This document shows, one piece after another, positions 1 through 10,016 of a stretch of DNA of 64,000 nucleotides (position 1 is the first letter of the stretch; every line of letters starts with the position of its first letter). A program made the position numbers and the translations under genes. Source of the DNA: an uncultured Erysipelotrichaceae bacterium (lineage in GTDB: Bacteria; Bacillota_I; Bacilli_A; Erysipelotrichales; Erysipelotrichaceae); NCBI GenBank assembly GCA_947569705.1, contig CANOSP010000008.1, positions 17,477 to 81,476 of the forward strand, given 5' to 3'. The notes under the pieces are model-generated. The model was not told the DNA's origin. It searched no databases and saw only the letters and a list, made by a program, of their open reading frames with translations.

Positions 1-185
1 TAAGCATTTTTAAGATGCTTTCATTATATCATATTCTCATCATCAAGCCTATTTTAATTGTTCCGGAATCATAAAGATAATCCCGTAAGACTTCCTTATT
101 TTTATGATTCATTATATTTTTATAAAAAACAGGTTCATTCATCGACTGCTTATGGTAAACTATAGTTGCGAAATGAGGTGAAAAC
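1..185. other. 5' edge intergenic region with start signals for the helicase gene
   Basis: No gene is visible here. A short hairpin lies at 3-20 (AAGCAT and ATGCTT arms), but without enough flanking sequence I cannot say whether it is a terminator. A GAGGTG ribosome-binding site at 175-180 sits 5 nt before the GTG at 186 and decides that start over the ATG at 201. Confidence 0.5.
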
Positions 186-2519
186 GTGTATCAGATCAAA
201 ATGTCAGTAAAAGCACTCGCTGAATTTCTGTATCAGCAGGGTGACTTGGGTGTCAGCTTTTTAAGTCCCGAAAGAGCAAATATCGGATCACGGATTCATC
301 GCAAGCTGCAGAAGCAAGGCGGCGAGCATTATCAAAGCGAGGTGTTTTTGAAGGAAGAAACAATCATCGATGATCTATGCTTTATAATTGACGGCAGAGC
401 AGACGGTATTATTGAAAGTGAAACAGGAATCATTCTTGACGAGATTAAAAGTGTCAGCTGTAATTTTGAAGAAATTCATGAAGATATGAATCAGGCTCAC
501 TGGGCGCAGGCATACGGCTATGCATATATTTACGCGAAACAACAGAATTTAGCTTCCGTTACGGTGCAGCTTACTTATTATCAAATTGATATTGATCAGA
601 TCAAACAATTTCATCATGAGATGACATTTGCACAGCTTGAAGCCTTTTATATGGAAATGCTGAAAGCTTATACGGTATGGGCAAAGCGCTCACGTGATTT
701 TCAACAGCTGCGAGATCAGAGCATACATGATTTATCATTTCCGTTTGCGAACTATCGCGAAGGACAGCGTGAGCTTGCCGTGGCAGTGTACAAAACCATT
801 TTAGATGAAGATATTTTGTTCGCCCAAGCACCTACGGGTATCGGAAAAACCATCTCGACATTATTTCCTGCCGTAAAAGCAATCGGTGAACATAAAACCG
901 AGCGCATTTTTTATCTTTGTGCCAAAAACATCACCGCAGCAGTCGCTCAGGACAGTATTCACCTCATGCATGAGCAAGGCCTGCATATCCGTTGTGTTTC
1001 GATTGTCGCAAAAGATAAGATGTGTATGCTGGAAGAGCGAAACTGTGATCCGAAGGTTTGCCCGTATGCAAAAGGATATTATAATAAGGTTAAAGATGCA
1101 TTAGCGGATTTGTTGGATCATCATGAAGCGATGAATCGTGAAATATTTCAACGCTATGCACAAGCCTATGAAGTCTGTCCGTTTGAACTGTCATTAGATG
1201 CTTCTCTTTACAGTGATATTATTATTTGTGACTATAATTATGTATTTGATCCTCGTGTTTATTTAAAACGCTTTTTCACCGAAAAAAATGATTGTGTCTT
1301 TTTAATTGATGAAGCACACAATATGGTAGAACGCGCACGCTCTATGTATTCCGCAGTACTGTCACAATCACTGTTTCAAAAGCTGTTGAAGCTGATTGAT
1401 AAAGATGCCAAAAAGCTTAGAAAAATAATTCGTGAAATCATTCGCTTTTTTAAGGACAAGGAAAGCCAGTTCGAGTTCTCTGCATTTACGGCTTCCAAGG
1501 AACCTTATGAAAGCTTGTCGGTACTGTTAAATAAATTTCAAAACGAAGCAGATCGCTATTTACAAAAGGAACATGAAGACAGTGAAGAAGTGAAAACAAT
1601 ATATTTTGAAGTATTGGCTTATTTACGCATCGCCGATTTTTATGATGATCATTTTATTACGTGGATGAGAAAAGAACCGCATGATCTGATCGTCAAGCAA
1701 TTCTGCATGAATCCGAATCGCGTCATAACGCAAATGTTAAAAATGGGAAAGGCAGCCGTATTCTTTTCGGCGACGCTGACACCGATTCGCTATTATACCG
1801 ATTTATTATTGGATCAGGAATGTCAAAAAAAGCTGGCGTTGCCTTCCCCCTTTGATCCGAGAAAAGCTAAACTGCTCATTCATCGGGGAATTAATACCCG
1901 CTATAAAATGCGTGAAGCCGGGATCGTTCCGATCTGCCGTGCCGTCGCTGCCGTCGCAGCCGCAAAGCAAGGCAACTATCTCGTCTATTTCCCCAGCTAT
2001 ACTTATTTAAAGCAAGTCGCAGATCAATTTCAAAAGCTGTATCCTGATTTTCATGTCATATTACAGGAAAGCGATATGGATCGAGAAGCCCATCAAGCAT
2101 TTTTGGCACACTTTCAAAAACAGAGTGATACGCTGATCGGTTTTTGTGTCCTCGGCGGTATGTTTGCGGAAGGAATAGATTTTAAAGGAGAACAATTGAT
2201 CGGCGTAATTGTCGTTTCAGTCGGTTTACCGCAAATCAACGAGGAAACCGATTTGATAAAAACATATTTTGATGAGATCGATCAAAAAGGTTTTGCCTAT
2301 GCGTATCAATATCCGGGAATGAATAAAGTATTACAGGCTGCCGGACGATTGATTCGAGATGATGCGGACTGCGGTGTGATTGTCCTGCTTGATGAACGCT
2401 ATGCCTCTGCCGCTTATCGCCCTTTATTTCCGGCACATATGCGTCATTATGAAATCATTCATCATGCGCATGAGCTGGAAACACACTTAAAACAGTTCTG
2501 GAAGGAGCGCTCGGAATGA
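186..2519 (+). CDS. DinG/XPD-like ATP-dependent DNA helicase with N-terminal PD-(D/E)XK nuclease domain
   Basis: Superfamily 2 helicase of the DinG/Rad3 (DEAD_2) type, 777 aa, expected to unwind DNA 5'->3' in repair or R-loop removal. Seen: Walker A APTGIGKT at about 215-222; four cysteines (C280, C287, C292, C331) between the ATPase motifs as in the Fe-S cluster of XPD/DinG; a DEAH box at 375-378; and a C-terminal helicase half ending with the motif VI-like QAAGRLIR. Residues 1-130 look like a Cas4/RecB-type nuclease fold: D73, then D85-E86-I-K88, then a QAHWAQAYGYAY stretch. The start is GTG at 186, with GAGGTG 5 nt upstream. The next gene overlaps by 4 nt, so the two are co-transcribed. 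Family and helicase activity are well supported; nuclease activity is inferred from motifs only. Confidence 0.88.
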   Translation: MYQIKMSVKALAEFLYQQGDLGVSFLSPERANIGSRIHRKLQKQGGEHYQSEVFLKEETIIDDLCFIIDGRADGIIESETGIILDEIKSVSCNFEEIHEDMNQAHWAQAYGYAYIYAKQQNLASVTVQLTYYQIDIDQIKQFHHEMTFAQLEAFYMEMLKAYTVWAKRSRDFQQLRDQSIHDLSFPFANYREGQRELAVAVYKTILDEDILFAQAPTGIGKTISTLFPAVKAIGEHKTERIFYLCAKNITAAVAQDSIHLMHEQGLHIRCVSIVAKDKMCMLEERNCDPKVCPYAKGYYNKVKDALADLLDHHEAMNREIFQRYAQAYEVCPFELSLDASLYSDIIICDYNYVFDPRVYLKRFFTEKNDCVFLIDEAHNMVERARSMYSAVLSQSLFQKLLKLIDKDAKKLRKIIREIIRFFKDKESQFEFSAFTASKEPYESLSVLLNKFQNEADRYLQKEHEDSEEVKTIYFEVLAYLRIADFYDDHFITWMRKEPHDLIVKQFCMNPNRVITQMLKMGKAAVFFSATLTPIRYYTDLLLDQECQKKLALPSPFDPRKAKLLIHRGINTRYKMREAGIVPICRAVAAVAAAKQGNYLVYFPSYTYLKQVADQFQKLYPDFHVILQESDMDREAHQAFLAHFQKQSDTLIGFCVLGGMFAEGIDFKGEQLIGVIVVSVGLPQINEETDLIKTYFDEIDQKGFAYAYQYPGMNKVLQAAGRLIRDDADCGVIVLLDERYASAAYRPLFPAHMRHYEIIHHAHELETHLKQFWKERSE

Positions 2520-3289
2520 AAAAGCCGTGGAAGTACAGTCATATCATCTTAATCGGTATCGCAATCACTGCGATTGCCTATTGGCAGCTTCTGTCGATGC
2601 GTTACGGTACACTTACCTTTTTAAATCTCTTTTTATACGGCGGACTCTTATTAGGCACAGCTATTCTTCTGTTACATTATTTTCAAATAAATATTTCTGA
2701 TTATATGCCTAAAAAGCTTCTGCATCTGTTTCAAATAATCTGTATCTTGTTCATCAGTGTATTTATGCTTGTCGAAGTCAGTATTCTGTACAACGGATAT
2801 TATGAAACAAGTGAACAGGGAGACACAGTACTGGTACTGGGTGCCGGCTTAGTTCACGGTAATCAGCTTTCCTTAAGCTTATTATATCGTTTACAGCGTG
2901 CTTATGCGGAATATCAAAAAAATCCGAATGTTATGATTGTTGTATCGGGCGGACAAGGAAGTGATGAAACGATTTCGGAAGCCGAAGCGATGAAACAATG
3001 GCTGATTGATCAAAATGTAAAAGAGTCGCATATTTTAGTAGAAAACCGCTCACGCAACACCTCTGAAAACTTCCGATATTCCATGGAAATAATGAACAAG
3101 CACGGAATTACATCGAAGCATATTTCGTTAGTCACCAATCGTTTTCATATGAAAAGAGCCGTTTATCTCGGTGAATTAAACGGCTTTACAATTTCTCCGA
3201 AACCGGCTGATGATTTAGCGTATGCACAGCTTTGCTTTTATACAAGAGAATTTTTCGGTCTTGTCAGAGCATATCTCTTTCATTATTAA
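2516..3289 (+). CDS. YdcF/ElyC-family membrane protein (DUF218 domain)
   Basis: Protein of 257 aa with about three N-terminal membrane segments (roughly 9-27, 33-53, 66-88), then a DUF218 domain starting at VLVLGAGLVHG and containing VVSGGQGSDE and ENRSRNTSEN, the usual conserved spots of the YdcF/SanA/ElyC family. Members are membrane proteins linked to envelope precursor or undecaprenyl-phosphate metabolism, but their biochemistry is poorly known. The ATG overlaps the TGA of the helicase gene (ATGA), with AAGGAG 8 nt upstream. Its stop codon interlocks with that of the convergent HAD gene, and no terminator lies between them. Confidence 0.8.
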   Translation: MKKPWKYSHIILIGIAITAIAYWQLLSMRYGTLTFLNLFLYGGLLLGTAILLLHYFQINISDYMPKKLLHLFQIICILFISVFMLVEVSILYNGYYETSEQGDTVLVLGAGLVHGNQLSLSLLYRLQRAYAEYQKNPNVMIVVSGGQGSDETISEAEAMKQWLIDQNVKESHILVENRSRNTSENFRYSMEIMNKHGITSKHISLVTNRFHMKRAVYLGELNGFTISPKPADDLAYAQLCFYTREFFGLVRAYLFHY

Positions 3290-3924
3290 GTAATCATATT
3301 TTTTACTTCACCAATGTGATCAACAACGATCGCATTGGTTTTTTGTAAGCGTTCTTTGTGTTCATGACCGTTCGCAATTAAAATGCACGATGCATTTACG
3401 GCTTGTGCAACCTCATAATCATGTACACTGTCGCCGATAAATATGAAATCCTTTGATGAAGCAGCGTGCTTTTTCATATAGTTTAACGCCAATTCTGCCT
3501 TAGAGTACGCATGAATATTATCCAACGCTAAGATTTGTTCAAACATATCACAAATAGAAAACTGCTTCAGTTGATTCATCAAATAAGCTTCCTTAGAGGC
3601 TGATAATAAAATTTGCCGAACCCCCTTATCATGAAAGTATTGCAGAGATTCCTGTGCATGTTCATATAAGGAACATGCCAAGCTTCTAGGCTGATAGTAT
3701 TCCATATATTCTATTGCCAACTCATCAAATGAGCATTTGGTAAAGTCAAAGCCGATGGCTTGATAATAATCTATAATCGGAAAACGAAATACCTTTTGAT
3801 AAGCTTCTTTATTTGACAGTCGAGGTAAATGCTGCAGCGTTAATAAATAATTAATGCTTTCTACACATAAATCTACATCATTAAATAAGGTTCCGTTCCA
3901 ATCCCATACAATTTGTTTATTCAT
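3286..3924 (-). CDS. HAD-superfamily hydrolase, phosphoglycolate-phosphatase-like
   Basis: About 212 aa. The N-terminal HAD motif I is DWNGT (D8 nucleophile; the usual second Asp is Asn, a known variant in this subgroup). A cap region follows, then LLSASKEA (motif II), a Lys in AYSKAEL (motif III), and IFIGDSVHDYEVA (motif IV). The likely role is dephosphorylation of a small phosphorylated metabolite in the cytoplasm; the substrate is not predictable. The coding frame opens at TTG 3933 with ATGs at 3930 and 3924. I chose 3924 because GAGAG lies about 9 nt upstream and the motif then starts where expected, but 3930 is possible. The stop interlocks with that of the convergent YdcF-like gene. 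Confidence 0.8.
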   Translation of the reverse strand: MNKQIVWDWNGTLFNDVDLCVESINYLLTLQHLPRLSNKEAYQKVFRFPIIDYYQAIGFDFTKCSFDELAIEYMEYYQPRSLACSLYEHAQESLQYFHDKGVRQILLSASKEAYLMNQLKQFSICDMFEQILALDNIHAYSKAELALNYMKKHAASSKDFIFIGDSVHDYEVAQAVNASCILIANGHEHKERLQKTNAIVVDHIGEVKNMIT

Positions 3925-3946
3925 TTTCATCAACTCTCTTGAGTTG

Positions 3947-3955
3947 ATTATAACA
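3947..3955 (-). promoter_or_regulatory. Extended -10 promoter element for the HAD gene
   Basis: On the minus strand TGTTATAAT is an extended -10 (TG-N-TATAAT) about 20 nt upstream of the HAD start. No strong -35 was found, which fits extended -10 promoters. Confidence 0.5.
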
Positions 3956-3980
3956 TAGAATTAAATTCTTATGAATTATT

Positions 3981-4017
3981 TTTAAAAGAAAAGAGGCTCG
4001 GCATTTGCCTTACCTCT
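3981..4017 (-). terminator. Intrinsic terminator of the GH20 gene
   Basis: Minus-strand hairpin with outer arms AGAGG/CCTCT, inner GGC-AAAT-GCC, and a T-rich tail (TTTCTTTT). It lies just after the stop codon at 4031. Confidence 0.75.
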
Positions 4018-4030
4018 ATCTTACAAATAC

Positions 4031-7000
4031 TTATTTTGTTTCTTGTGTACGCTTCTTATAAGCGACTAATGCAACAATTCCTGCACAAACTGTAATCCAT
4101 GCATAACCTGCAAACATTGTATTGTCACCTGTATTCGGTGTTCCTGCCGGTTTTTCAACCGGTTTTAATGTTTGTGTATTGTCCGAAGGCTGATTCGGTT
4201 GAATCGGCTTATTCGGATAAATCGGATTAATCGGCTTGATCGGTTTACTTGGATCTGTTGGCTTATTAGGCTGATCCGGTTTGTTTGGATTATCGATTGT
4301 ATCATTGTATTGTACTAATGCATAAACACTTAAATGATCAGTATAGAATATAATCGCATTTCCGTTTGTTCCAAACGCCATTTTATTCATTGTTCCGTCA
4401 TCACTAATGTGATATAAAGCTAACTTCTTCACATCATAACCATCCGGAATATTCATATAAATGGTAATTGTACCGTTTGGCTGTACAACCTTACCGTTTA
4501 ACAACAGCTTAATATCGAATGCCGTATAGATACCGTCGATTGCATTCAATGTATTTTTGATCGCTTCACTGATGTTCTTAGCTTCTTCTACCTCTACAAC
4601 CTGTAAAACGGTATTTGGATCAAGTACACCGGCAGGAGCAGTCACGCTTACACCCTTTTCAGGTGCTTCCAAGACAACATCATCTTTTACCGGCGGCTGA
4701 GCAGCTTCTTTTAAGTCAGCAATTGCTTGTTTTAAGTTCTTAACAGCCTCATCCACTTGTTTTTGAGTCGCTTTGTTGTTTTTCAATACAGCCTCTGCAG
4801 CCGCAATTTGATTTTTCAGATTTTTCACTGACGCAGCTGTATATTTGCTTGTATCGATTGCTTTTGCGCTGTTCAACAATGTTGTTAATTCTTTTTTATC
4901 TACTTGCACTTCTGAAACTTTTACTAAGCCATCCACTGCTTCCTGCAGTTTTTCAACGATAATATCAACTGTTTCCTGAAGCGCTCCGTCATCAGCGTTG
5001 ATGTCATTTGCTTCATTTAACAAATCGTTCAATATCGCCCAAGATTCTGCTGTATAATCCATTTCCTTTAAGGATTGGATTTTATCAAGAATATCATTTA
5101 AGGCAGATTTATTTGCCGGATATTCCAATGAAGTAATCGCTTTTGTAAGTTCGCGCTTCATAACCTCAACATCATTCGCAACCGGCTTTGCTTGTCCGGC
5201 CAATGCTTTCGCTTCGGCAATTTTATCTTGAAGTGCTTGCCAAGAGCTTGTACTGAAGCCATTATCGGTAATCGCTTCTGCCTTTTGAATCAATGCATTG
5301 AGTCCGGCAATATCAGCTTCTGCATCCGCATTATATAACATAATTTCAGCCGCAGAACCATTACCGTTTACGCCTCTTTTAATTACAAAGCGTACATGCT
5401 TCGTATTCACCTTTTCAAATTCGATTTCTTTCTGATCGCTGTTTTGAGGTAAAGTTCCGGTTTTTACGGTACGATAATTTTGACCGTCATCACTGACTTG
5501 AATCTCATATTGTAACGGCATACCGTTAACACCGGTAGAACGCGGTACATAGCTTAAGCCGTCTACATTTGCTTTTGTCGCTAATTCAAAATTAATCCAA
5601 TGATCACCTGTAGTAATACCCCAATCAGTATGCCACATTGTATTCGGATCACCGTCAATCGCTTTTTCAGGTGCTGAACTTCCATCCTGATGAGAAGAAG
5701 CGGTTGCTCTCAATGTAGAGGAATCAATATAGTTTGCATTTTTGAATTCCTTCAACTCTAAATTCTTTAAAGCCAGCTGCAATAATCTTGCATAGTTGTC
5801 AACTGTTGCCTGCATAGAAACCGGCAGATCTTCACGAATGCTGTCTACAACCGTTTCAAGATTTAATACAGATGCTTCGGTAAAGATAGAAGTATCCTCA
5901 GGAATTAATGCAAGATATTTATTCACTTCTGTATAATCAGCTTTTTCATAGTCTAATGAAGCTAATTTTTCTTTAATAGCTGTTGCTAAATTTTCAATTG
6001 CTGCTGCATCCGGTGCATATTCCTTCAACAATGTGTTTGCCTGCTCGATTAACTGCTGCAGATCAGCATCATCACTGTCGATCGCACTTGCATCAGCCAA
6101 TACAAGATCCAAGCTTATCGTTGAATTAAAGCTGTCATTGGAGCCGATGCGTACATCATCTATATAACCGACAAAAGCATGTTCTTTACTTCCGATTCTT
6201 GCCATCGGGAACATAGCGGTTGCCAATAACGGTCTTCCTTCAGTTTTCTCACCGTCTCCGATTGTATCCATTTTAGTACCGTTCACAAATAAGTCAATTT
6301 GATTATGACGATTCTTAAATTCTAATTCTACCCATTCATTTACCGGTAATTTGTAATTAAATGAATAATCTCTGTTTTCTCTTGTGAAACCAACCTTACC
6401 GGTTTCTTTCTGTACTGCTTTGAAAGTACCGTAGTCACTTTCAAACAGAATTTGCTCATCATTGCTTACTTTGGTACGTTTTACTTTCACACGTAAGTCA
6501 TTGTTCAAGCCGACTGTTGTAAGCGGCGTATTCACATAGCTTTCGTTACCGTTCAGTTTCAATGCGCTTCTTCCGTCAACTTCTTCAATATCCGCATTTA
6601 CACCTGCAGTTAAATCATAAGCATTTCCGGAAACATCGCTCATATCATCCATCGGATAATGTGCAATTGCATCCTGCTTTGTTTCTGTTTCGTAACCGAA
6701 GTTTGTATTAGGACCGTCTCCGAGCTGACCGGCTGTTGATTTAGCCTGTGCTAAAGTTTTATCGCCCTTGCCCCAAAGTTTTGCGCCGAACAGTGCTGTT
6801 GCCGTATTAATACGATCATAAACATCATATTCGGAAATACCGTTTTCTAAGTAATCGGTCATATCATTCCATACCGCGAACGCACCGCCGATCATTTTTT
6901 CATCACCGGCAGGAATATAATTACCGCCGATTTGGTTGATTTTCTTGTCATACAGTGTAGTTTCATTCAAATAATCGTAGTAGTATCCGGCATTTGGAAC

Positions 7001-9814
7001 AATATAGTAATCACCGTCATTACAGTTAATCAAATCGAAGCCGAGATCATACATTTCCTTCATATCGGCCCATCCGCCGTTCCAAAGATTCATCTCTACG
7101 CCTTCACCGCGTACTTCAACATCGCCTTTGATAGAAGTTAAGCTTCCCCAAATACGTGCTTGACGCCCGCTGTCAGAAACGAATTTTAACATATCATTCG
7201 CAAAACGACGATATGCGTTACTGTTTGCCGTATACTCATCAGCTCCGACTTGAATTGTTGTCTCGCTGTCAAATACAGGATTGCTTCCGTCCATATACTC
7301 GCTGAAGATACTTTGTACAAATTCTAAGCTTTCTGCATATTTTGTAGTTAAATTCAAATGGTCATTTTCTCTGCCATTTAAACCATGACGTAAATCAGGT
7401 CTAACTTTTGTTAATGCCAAAGAATGCGCCGGAGTATCAATTTCCGGAACGATATTTACACCGTAAATACGTGATTCTTTAATTAAATTACGGAATTCAT
7501 CCTTTGTATAGAATACATCGGTACTTGTTAAATCAGCTTTATTCAAACCGTTGTTTCCGCCTGCTTTGATATTGGATTCCAAACGGAACGCAGAATAAGC
7601 CTTCATAATCTTATCCTCTGTCTTCAGGTTTTCCAAAGGAATTAGATTATCATTCAAGTGAATCTGGAAATCGTTCATCTTATACCAAGACATCATTTGT
7701 ACAACTTGTTCTAAATAATCCATTGTAAATGTCTTTCTTCCGACATCAAGAATAAAACCGCGCACTTTATATAACGGATAATCTCTTGTAATACCGCAAG
7801 GGATATTACCGGTTTGTTTGATGCTTTGCAGAATTGTTCTTGTTGCCCAGAAAGCACCGGTTGTTGTTTCAGCTTCAACCGTAACCTTATCACTAATATC
7901 CATTAAATAGCCTTCATCTTGTAAACCCTTGGATTTATCTGCAGTTAAGGAAAGCAGGATCTCACCGGCATTTGCGTTGCTGCCCTTCGCAACACTCATC
8001 GTTTTTCCGGTAATTTCTTTATAATCATTAGCTAATGCCTCTGCCGTTGCCTTTAACGCATCGTTCGTATAAACAACCTTTGCGTTTGCCGCAACAGTGA
8101 AGAAACCGCTCTTTCCTTTCCACTCCTGAAGCTCAGGAAGGATATTCGGAGCTGCATTATCTGAAGCACCTACGGAATTAGTACCCGGAATTGTAACCGC
8201 GATTTCTTTAAAGATATATTCACCGGTTTCATCATTTATGACTTTAAATGATGCAGTAACTTCCTTATCGACAAGCGGCTTATAAATATTCAGTTCACTG
8301 TCTACGATCTGTTCTAAATCAGTACCATTGTATGTAACTGTAAATCCGTTTTCATTCGGTAAATTAACAGATAATTTTTTATCACCTGCTGCCGGTGTAT
8401 CAATTGTAATCGCATTGGCAACATCATCGATACCGGCTTTGATTTCGCCGCCGTAAATTTCAATTTCATAAAGTGAAACTGTGCCGTAATTAATTTCAGA
8501 GTCAGGATCCTGACTGTCAAATGACTCAATATACAAACGTACATAACGAGCTTGCTTAACTGTATCTAAAATGATTTTTTCAGTTTTATTGACCGGTCGT
8601 TTGTCAAATGTTTTTACTGTTGTCCAATCACTGTCAGCAACCGGAGTACTTAACGTATCGGCAATCTGAAGCTGATATTTTGTAGCTTTACGATTTTCCC
8701 AAAACAGCTTGATTGTCTTTACATCCTGCACTTTGCCTAAATCAACATAGATCCATGGCGTAGCATCACCCAGATTGCTTCCCCAGCGGGAGCCGTGACT
8801 AGAAGTATCACCGTCAACTGCTAATTCCGGTCTTACGCTTGCTGCTTCTTGAGAGCTTGCAGCGACATCTTGATTCAACGCGATATTTTCCATCGGATCC
8901 TGTGGTAAATCGATTTCATTAAAAATTTTGAATTCATTACAGGAAACATTCGGATAAGCTGAAACTGCCGTAACCTCCAGTTTTACATACCGCCCTGTTA
9001 CATCCTCAACCTTAACGATCGAGCGTTGTTTGGTATTTCCTGTAATCTCTGCTACCGGATCGCCCCATGTATCTTTACTGTCGGATACATAAATTTTATA
9101 ATCCTTTGCGTATTCCGTAGTATTTTGCCACAGCATCTCGAATTTATTCATTGTCTTGCTTTCGCCGAGATCAACATAAATCCATTGCGGAACATCACCC
9201 TCTGCCGACCATCTGGTAGTTTCATCACCATCTGTTATGTGAGATGCAGGCATTGTAGAGTAGTCTTTGCTTGCAGTAGCTGTTTTACCTAGCGCAAGAT
9301 TTTCCTTTGATGAAATCTTAGGATCATTGAAAATCTTGAATTCATAACAAGAAACACTGTCATAGCCATACATCTTCGTAACTTCTAATTTGACGTAACG
9401 TCCGCTGACACTTGCTTCCGTTGCCGCAGTCACAGTTTGACCGCTGCTGTCAGTTACCGCAACAACCGGGGTTCCCCAGTCACTTGTATCATCACTGACA
9501 TAAATGTTGTATGAGGAAGCATAAACCGAACCGCTTTCCCATTTCATTTCAAACTTATTCATTGTCTTGCTTTCGCCGAGATCAACATAAGCCCATTGAG
9601 TAGGTCCCATTTCCGAAGACCAACGAGTTTCTTCATTGCCGTCCGTTAAATTGGATGCAGGCATAGTAGAATACTGGTTGCTCGCGGTAACGGGTTTACC
9701 CTCTGCAAGATTGTCCGTCGCAGCTTTTACATTTGCTTGAAATCCGTTAAATACGCCGGTAAAGCATAATGCAAAGGCTAACAGACTTTTACTGAATCTT
9801 TGCCAACCCTTCAT
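4031..9814 (-). CDS. Cell-wall-anchored multi-modular beta-N-acetylhexosaminidase (GH20)
   Basis: 1927-aa secreted surface enzyme predicted to cleave terminal GlcNAc/GalNAc (or lacto-N-biose) from host glycans. Domain order: signal peptide 1-32; three F5/8C (CBM32-like) modules at about 34-165, 172-300 and 309-455; a beta-domain at about 460-545; GH20b domain 557-680; GH20 catalytic barrel about 686-1020 with GFILDVGR, NIVPEIDTPAH and the catalytic Asp-Glu pair D859-E860 in QVGADEY; LamG-like module 1050-1225; helical region 1236-1360; a fourth F5/8C module 1361-1498; three FIVAR-type helical repeats 1501-1703; a beta-domain 1712-1835; Pro-rich spacer 1841-1880; sorting signal TPNTG (1892-1896), hydrophobic segment and KKR tail. 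The start is ATG 9814 with AGGAGG upstream. The motif is TPNTG, not LPxTG. The GH20 call is strong; exact linkage specificity is unknown. Confidence 0.92.
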   Translation of the reverse strand: MKGWQRFSKSLLAFALCFTGVFNGFQANVKAATDNLAEGKPVTASNQYSTMPASNLTDGNEETRWSSEMGPTQWAYVDLGESKTMNKFEMKWESGSVYASSYNIYVSDDTSDWGTPVVAVTDSSGQTVTAATEASVSGRYVKLEVTKMYGYDSVSCYEFKIFNDPKISSKENLALGKTATASKDYSTMPASHITDGDETTRWSAEGDVPQWIYVDLGESKTMNKFEMLWQNTTEYAKDYKIYVSDSKDTWGDPVAEITGNTKQRSIVKVEDVTGRYVKLEVTAVSAYPNVSCNEFKIFNEIDLPQDPMENIALNQDVAASSQEAASVRPELAVDGDTSSHGSRWGSNLGDATPWIYVDLGKVQDVKTIKLFWENRKATKYQLQIADTLSTPVADSDWTTVKTFDKRPVNKTEKIILDTVKQARYVRLYIESFDSQDPDSEINYGTVSLYEIEIYGGEIKAGIDDVANAITIDTPAAGDKKLSVNLPNENGFTVTYNGTDLEQIVDSELNIYKPLVDKEVTASFKVINDETGEYIFKEIAVTIPGTNSVGASDNAAPNILPELQEWKGKSGFFTVAANAKVVYTNDALKATAEALANDYKEITGKTMSVAKGSNANAGEILLSLTADKSKGLQDEGYLMDISDKVTVEAETTTGAFWATRTILQSIKQTGNIPCGITRDYPLYKVRGFILDVGRKTFTMDYLEQVVQMMSWYKMNDFQIHLNDNLIPLENLKTEDKIMKAYSAFRLESNIKAGGNNGLNKADLTSTDVFYTKDEFRNLIKESRIYGVNIVPEIDTPAHSLALTKVRPDLRHGLNGRENDHLNLTTKYAESLEFVQSIFSEYMDGSNPVFDSETTIQVGADEYTANSNAYRRFANDMLKFVSDSGRQARIWGSLTSIKGDVEVRGEGVEMNLWNGGWADMKEMYDLGFDLINCNDGDYYIVPNAGYYYDYLNETTLYDKKINQIGGNYIPAGDEKMIGGAFAVWNDMTDYLENGISEYDVYDRINTATALFGAKLWGKGDKTLAQAKSTAGQLGDGPNTNFGYETETKQDAIAHYPMDDMSDVSGNAYDLTAGVNADIEEVDGRSALKLNGNESYVNTPLTTVGLNNDLRVKVKRTKVSNDEQILFESDYGTFKAVQKETGKVGFTRENRDYSFNYKLPVNEWVELEFKNRHNQIDLFVNGTKMDTIGDGEKTEGRPLLATAMFPMARIGSKEHAFVGYIDDVRIGSNDSFNSTISLDLVLADASAIDSDDADLQQLIEQANTLLKEYAPDAAAIENLATAIKEKLASLDYEKADYTEVNKYLALIPEDTSIFTEASVLNLETVVDSIREDLPVSMQATVDNYARLLQLALKNLELKEFKNANYIDSSTLRATASSHQDGSSAPEKAIDGDPNTMWHTDWGITTGDHWINFELATKANVDGLSYVPRSTGVNGMPLQYEIQVSDDGQNYRTVKTGTLPQNSDQKEIEFEKVNTKHVRFVIKRGVNGNGSAAEIMLYNADAEADIAGLNALIQKAEAITDNGFSTSSWQALQDKIAEAKALAGQAKPVANDVEVMKRELTKAITSLEYPANKSALNDILDKIQSLKEMDYTAESWAILNDLLNEANDINADDGALQETVDIIVEKLQEAVDGLVKVSEVQVDKKELTTLLNSAKAIDTSKYTAASVKNLKNQIAAAEAVLKNNKATQKQVDEAVKNLKQAIADLKEAAQPPVKDDVVLEAPEKGVSVTAPAGVLDPNTVLQVVEVEEAKNISEAIKNTLNAIDGIYTAFDIKLLLNGKVVQPNGTITIYMNIPDGYDVKKLALYHISDDGTMNKMAFGTNGNAIIFYTDHLSVYALVQYNDTIDNPNKPDQPNKPTDPSKPIKPINPIYPNKPIQPNQPSDNTQTLKPVEKPAGTPNTGDNTMFAGYAWITVCAGIVALVAYKKRTQETK

Positions 9815-9856
9815 ATCTTATCCTCCTTATATTCTATTTAATTATATATCAATTTA

Positions 9857-9875
9857 GTTATAACAATTTTGCACT
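9857..9875 (-). promoter_or_regulatory. Promoter-proximal motif shared with the GH84 gene
   Basis: The minus strand carries AGTGCAAAATTGTTATAAC, about 45 nt before the GH20 start. TTTACA lies 16 nt before TATAAC, so this can be the promoter itself. A near-identical stretch lies upstream of the GH84 gene (20464-20490), which suggests a shared regulator or promoter class. Confidence 0.5.
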
Positions 9876-9963
9876 TTTTGTAAAATTATTGCCCTTCGAA
9901 ATAAGGTTATACTTGGAAGAAAACGATTGATCGCAAAGATTATGAAAACAGCTTTTATAAATG

Positions 9964-9989
9964 TAAAAAAAGCCGGCTTATGCCGACTT
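9964..9989 (-). terminator. Intrinsic terminator of the rubrerythrin operon
   Basis: Minus-strand hairpin AAGTCGGC-ATAA-GCCGGCTT followed by a run of T, about 28 nt after the rubrerythrin stop. Confidence 0.9.
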
Positions 9990-10016
9990 TTACTAAAAGA
10001 TTCAATAAAGTGCTGA

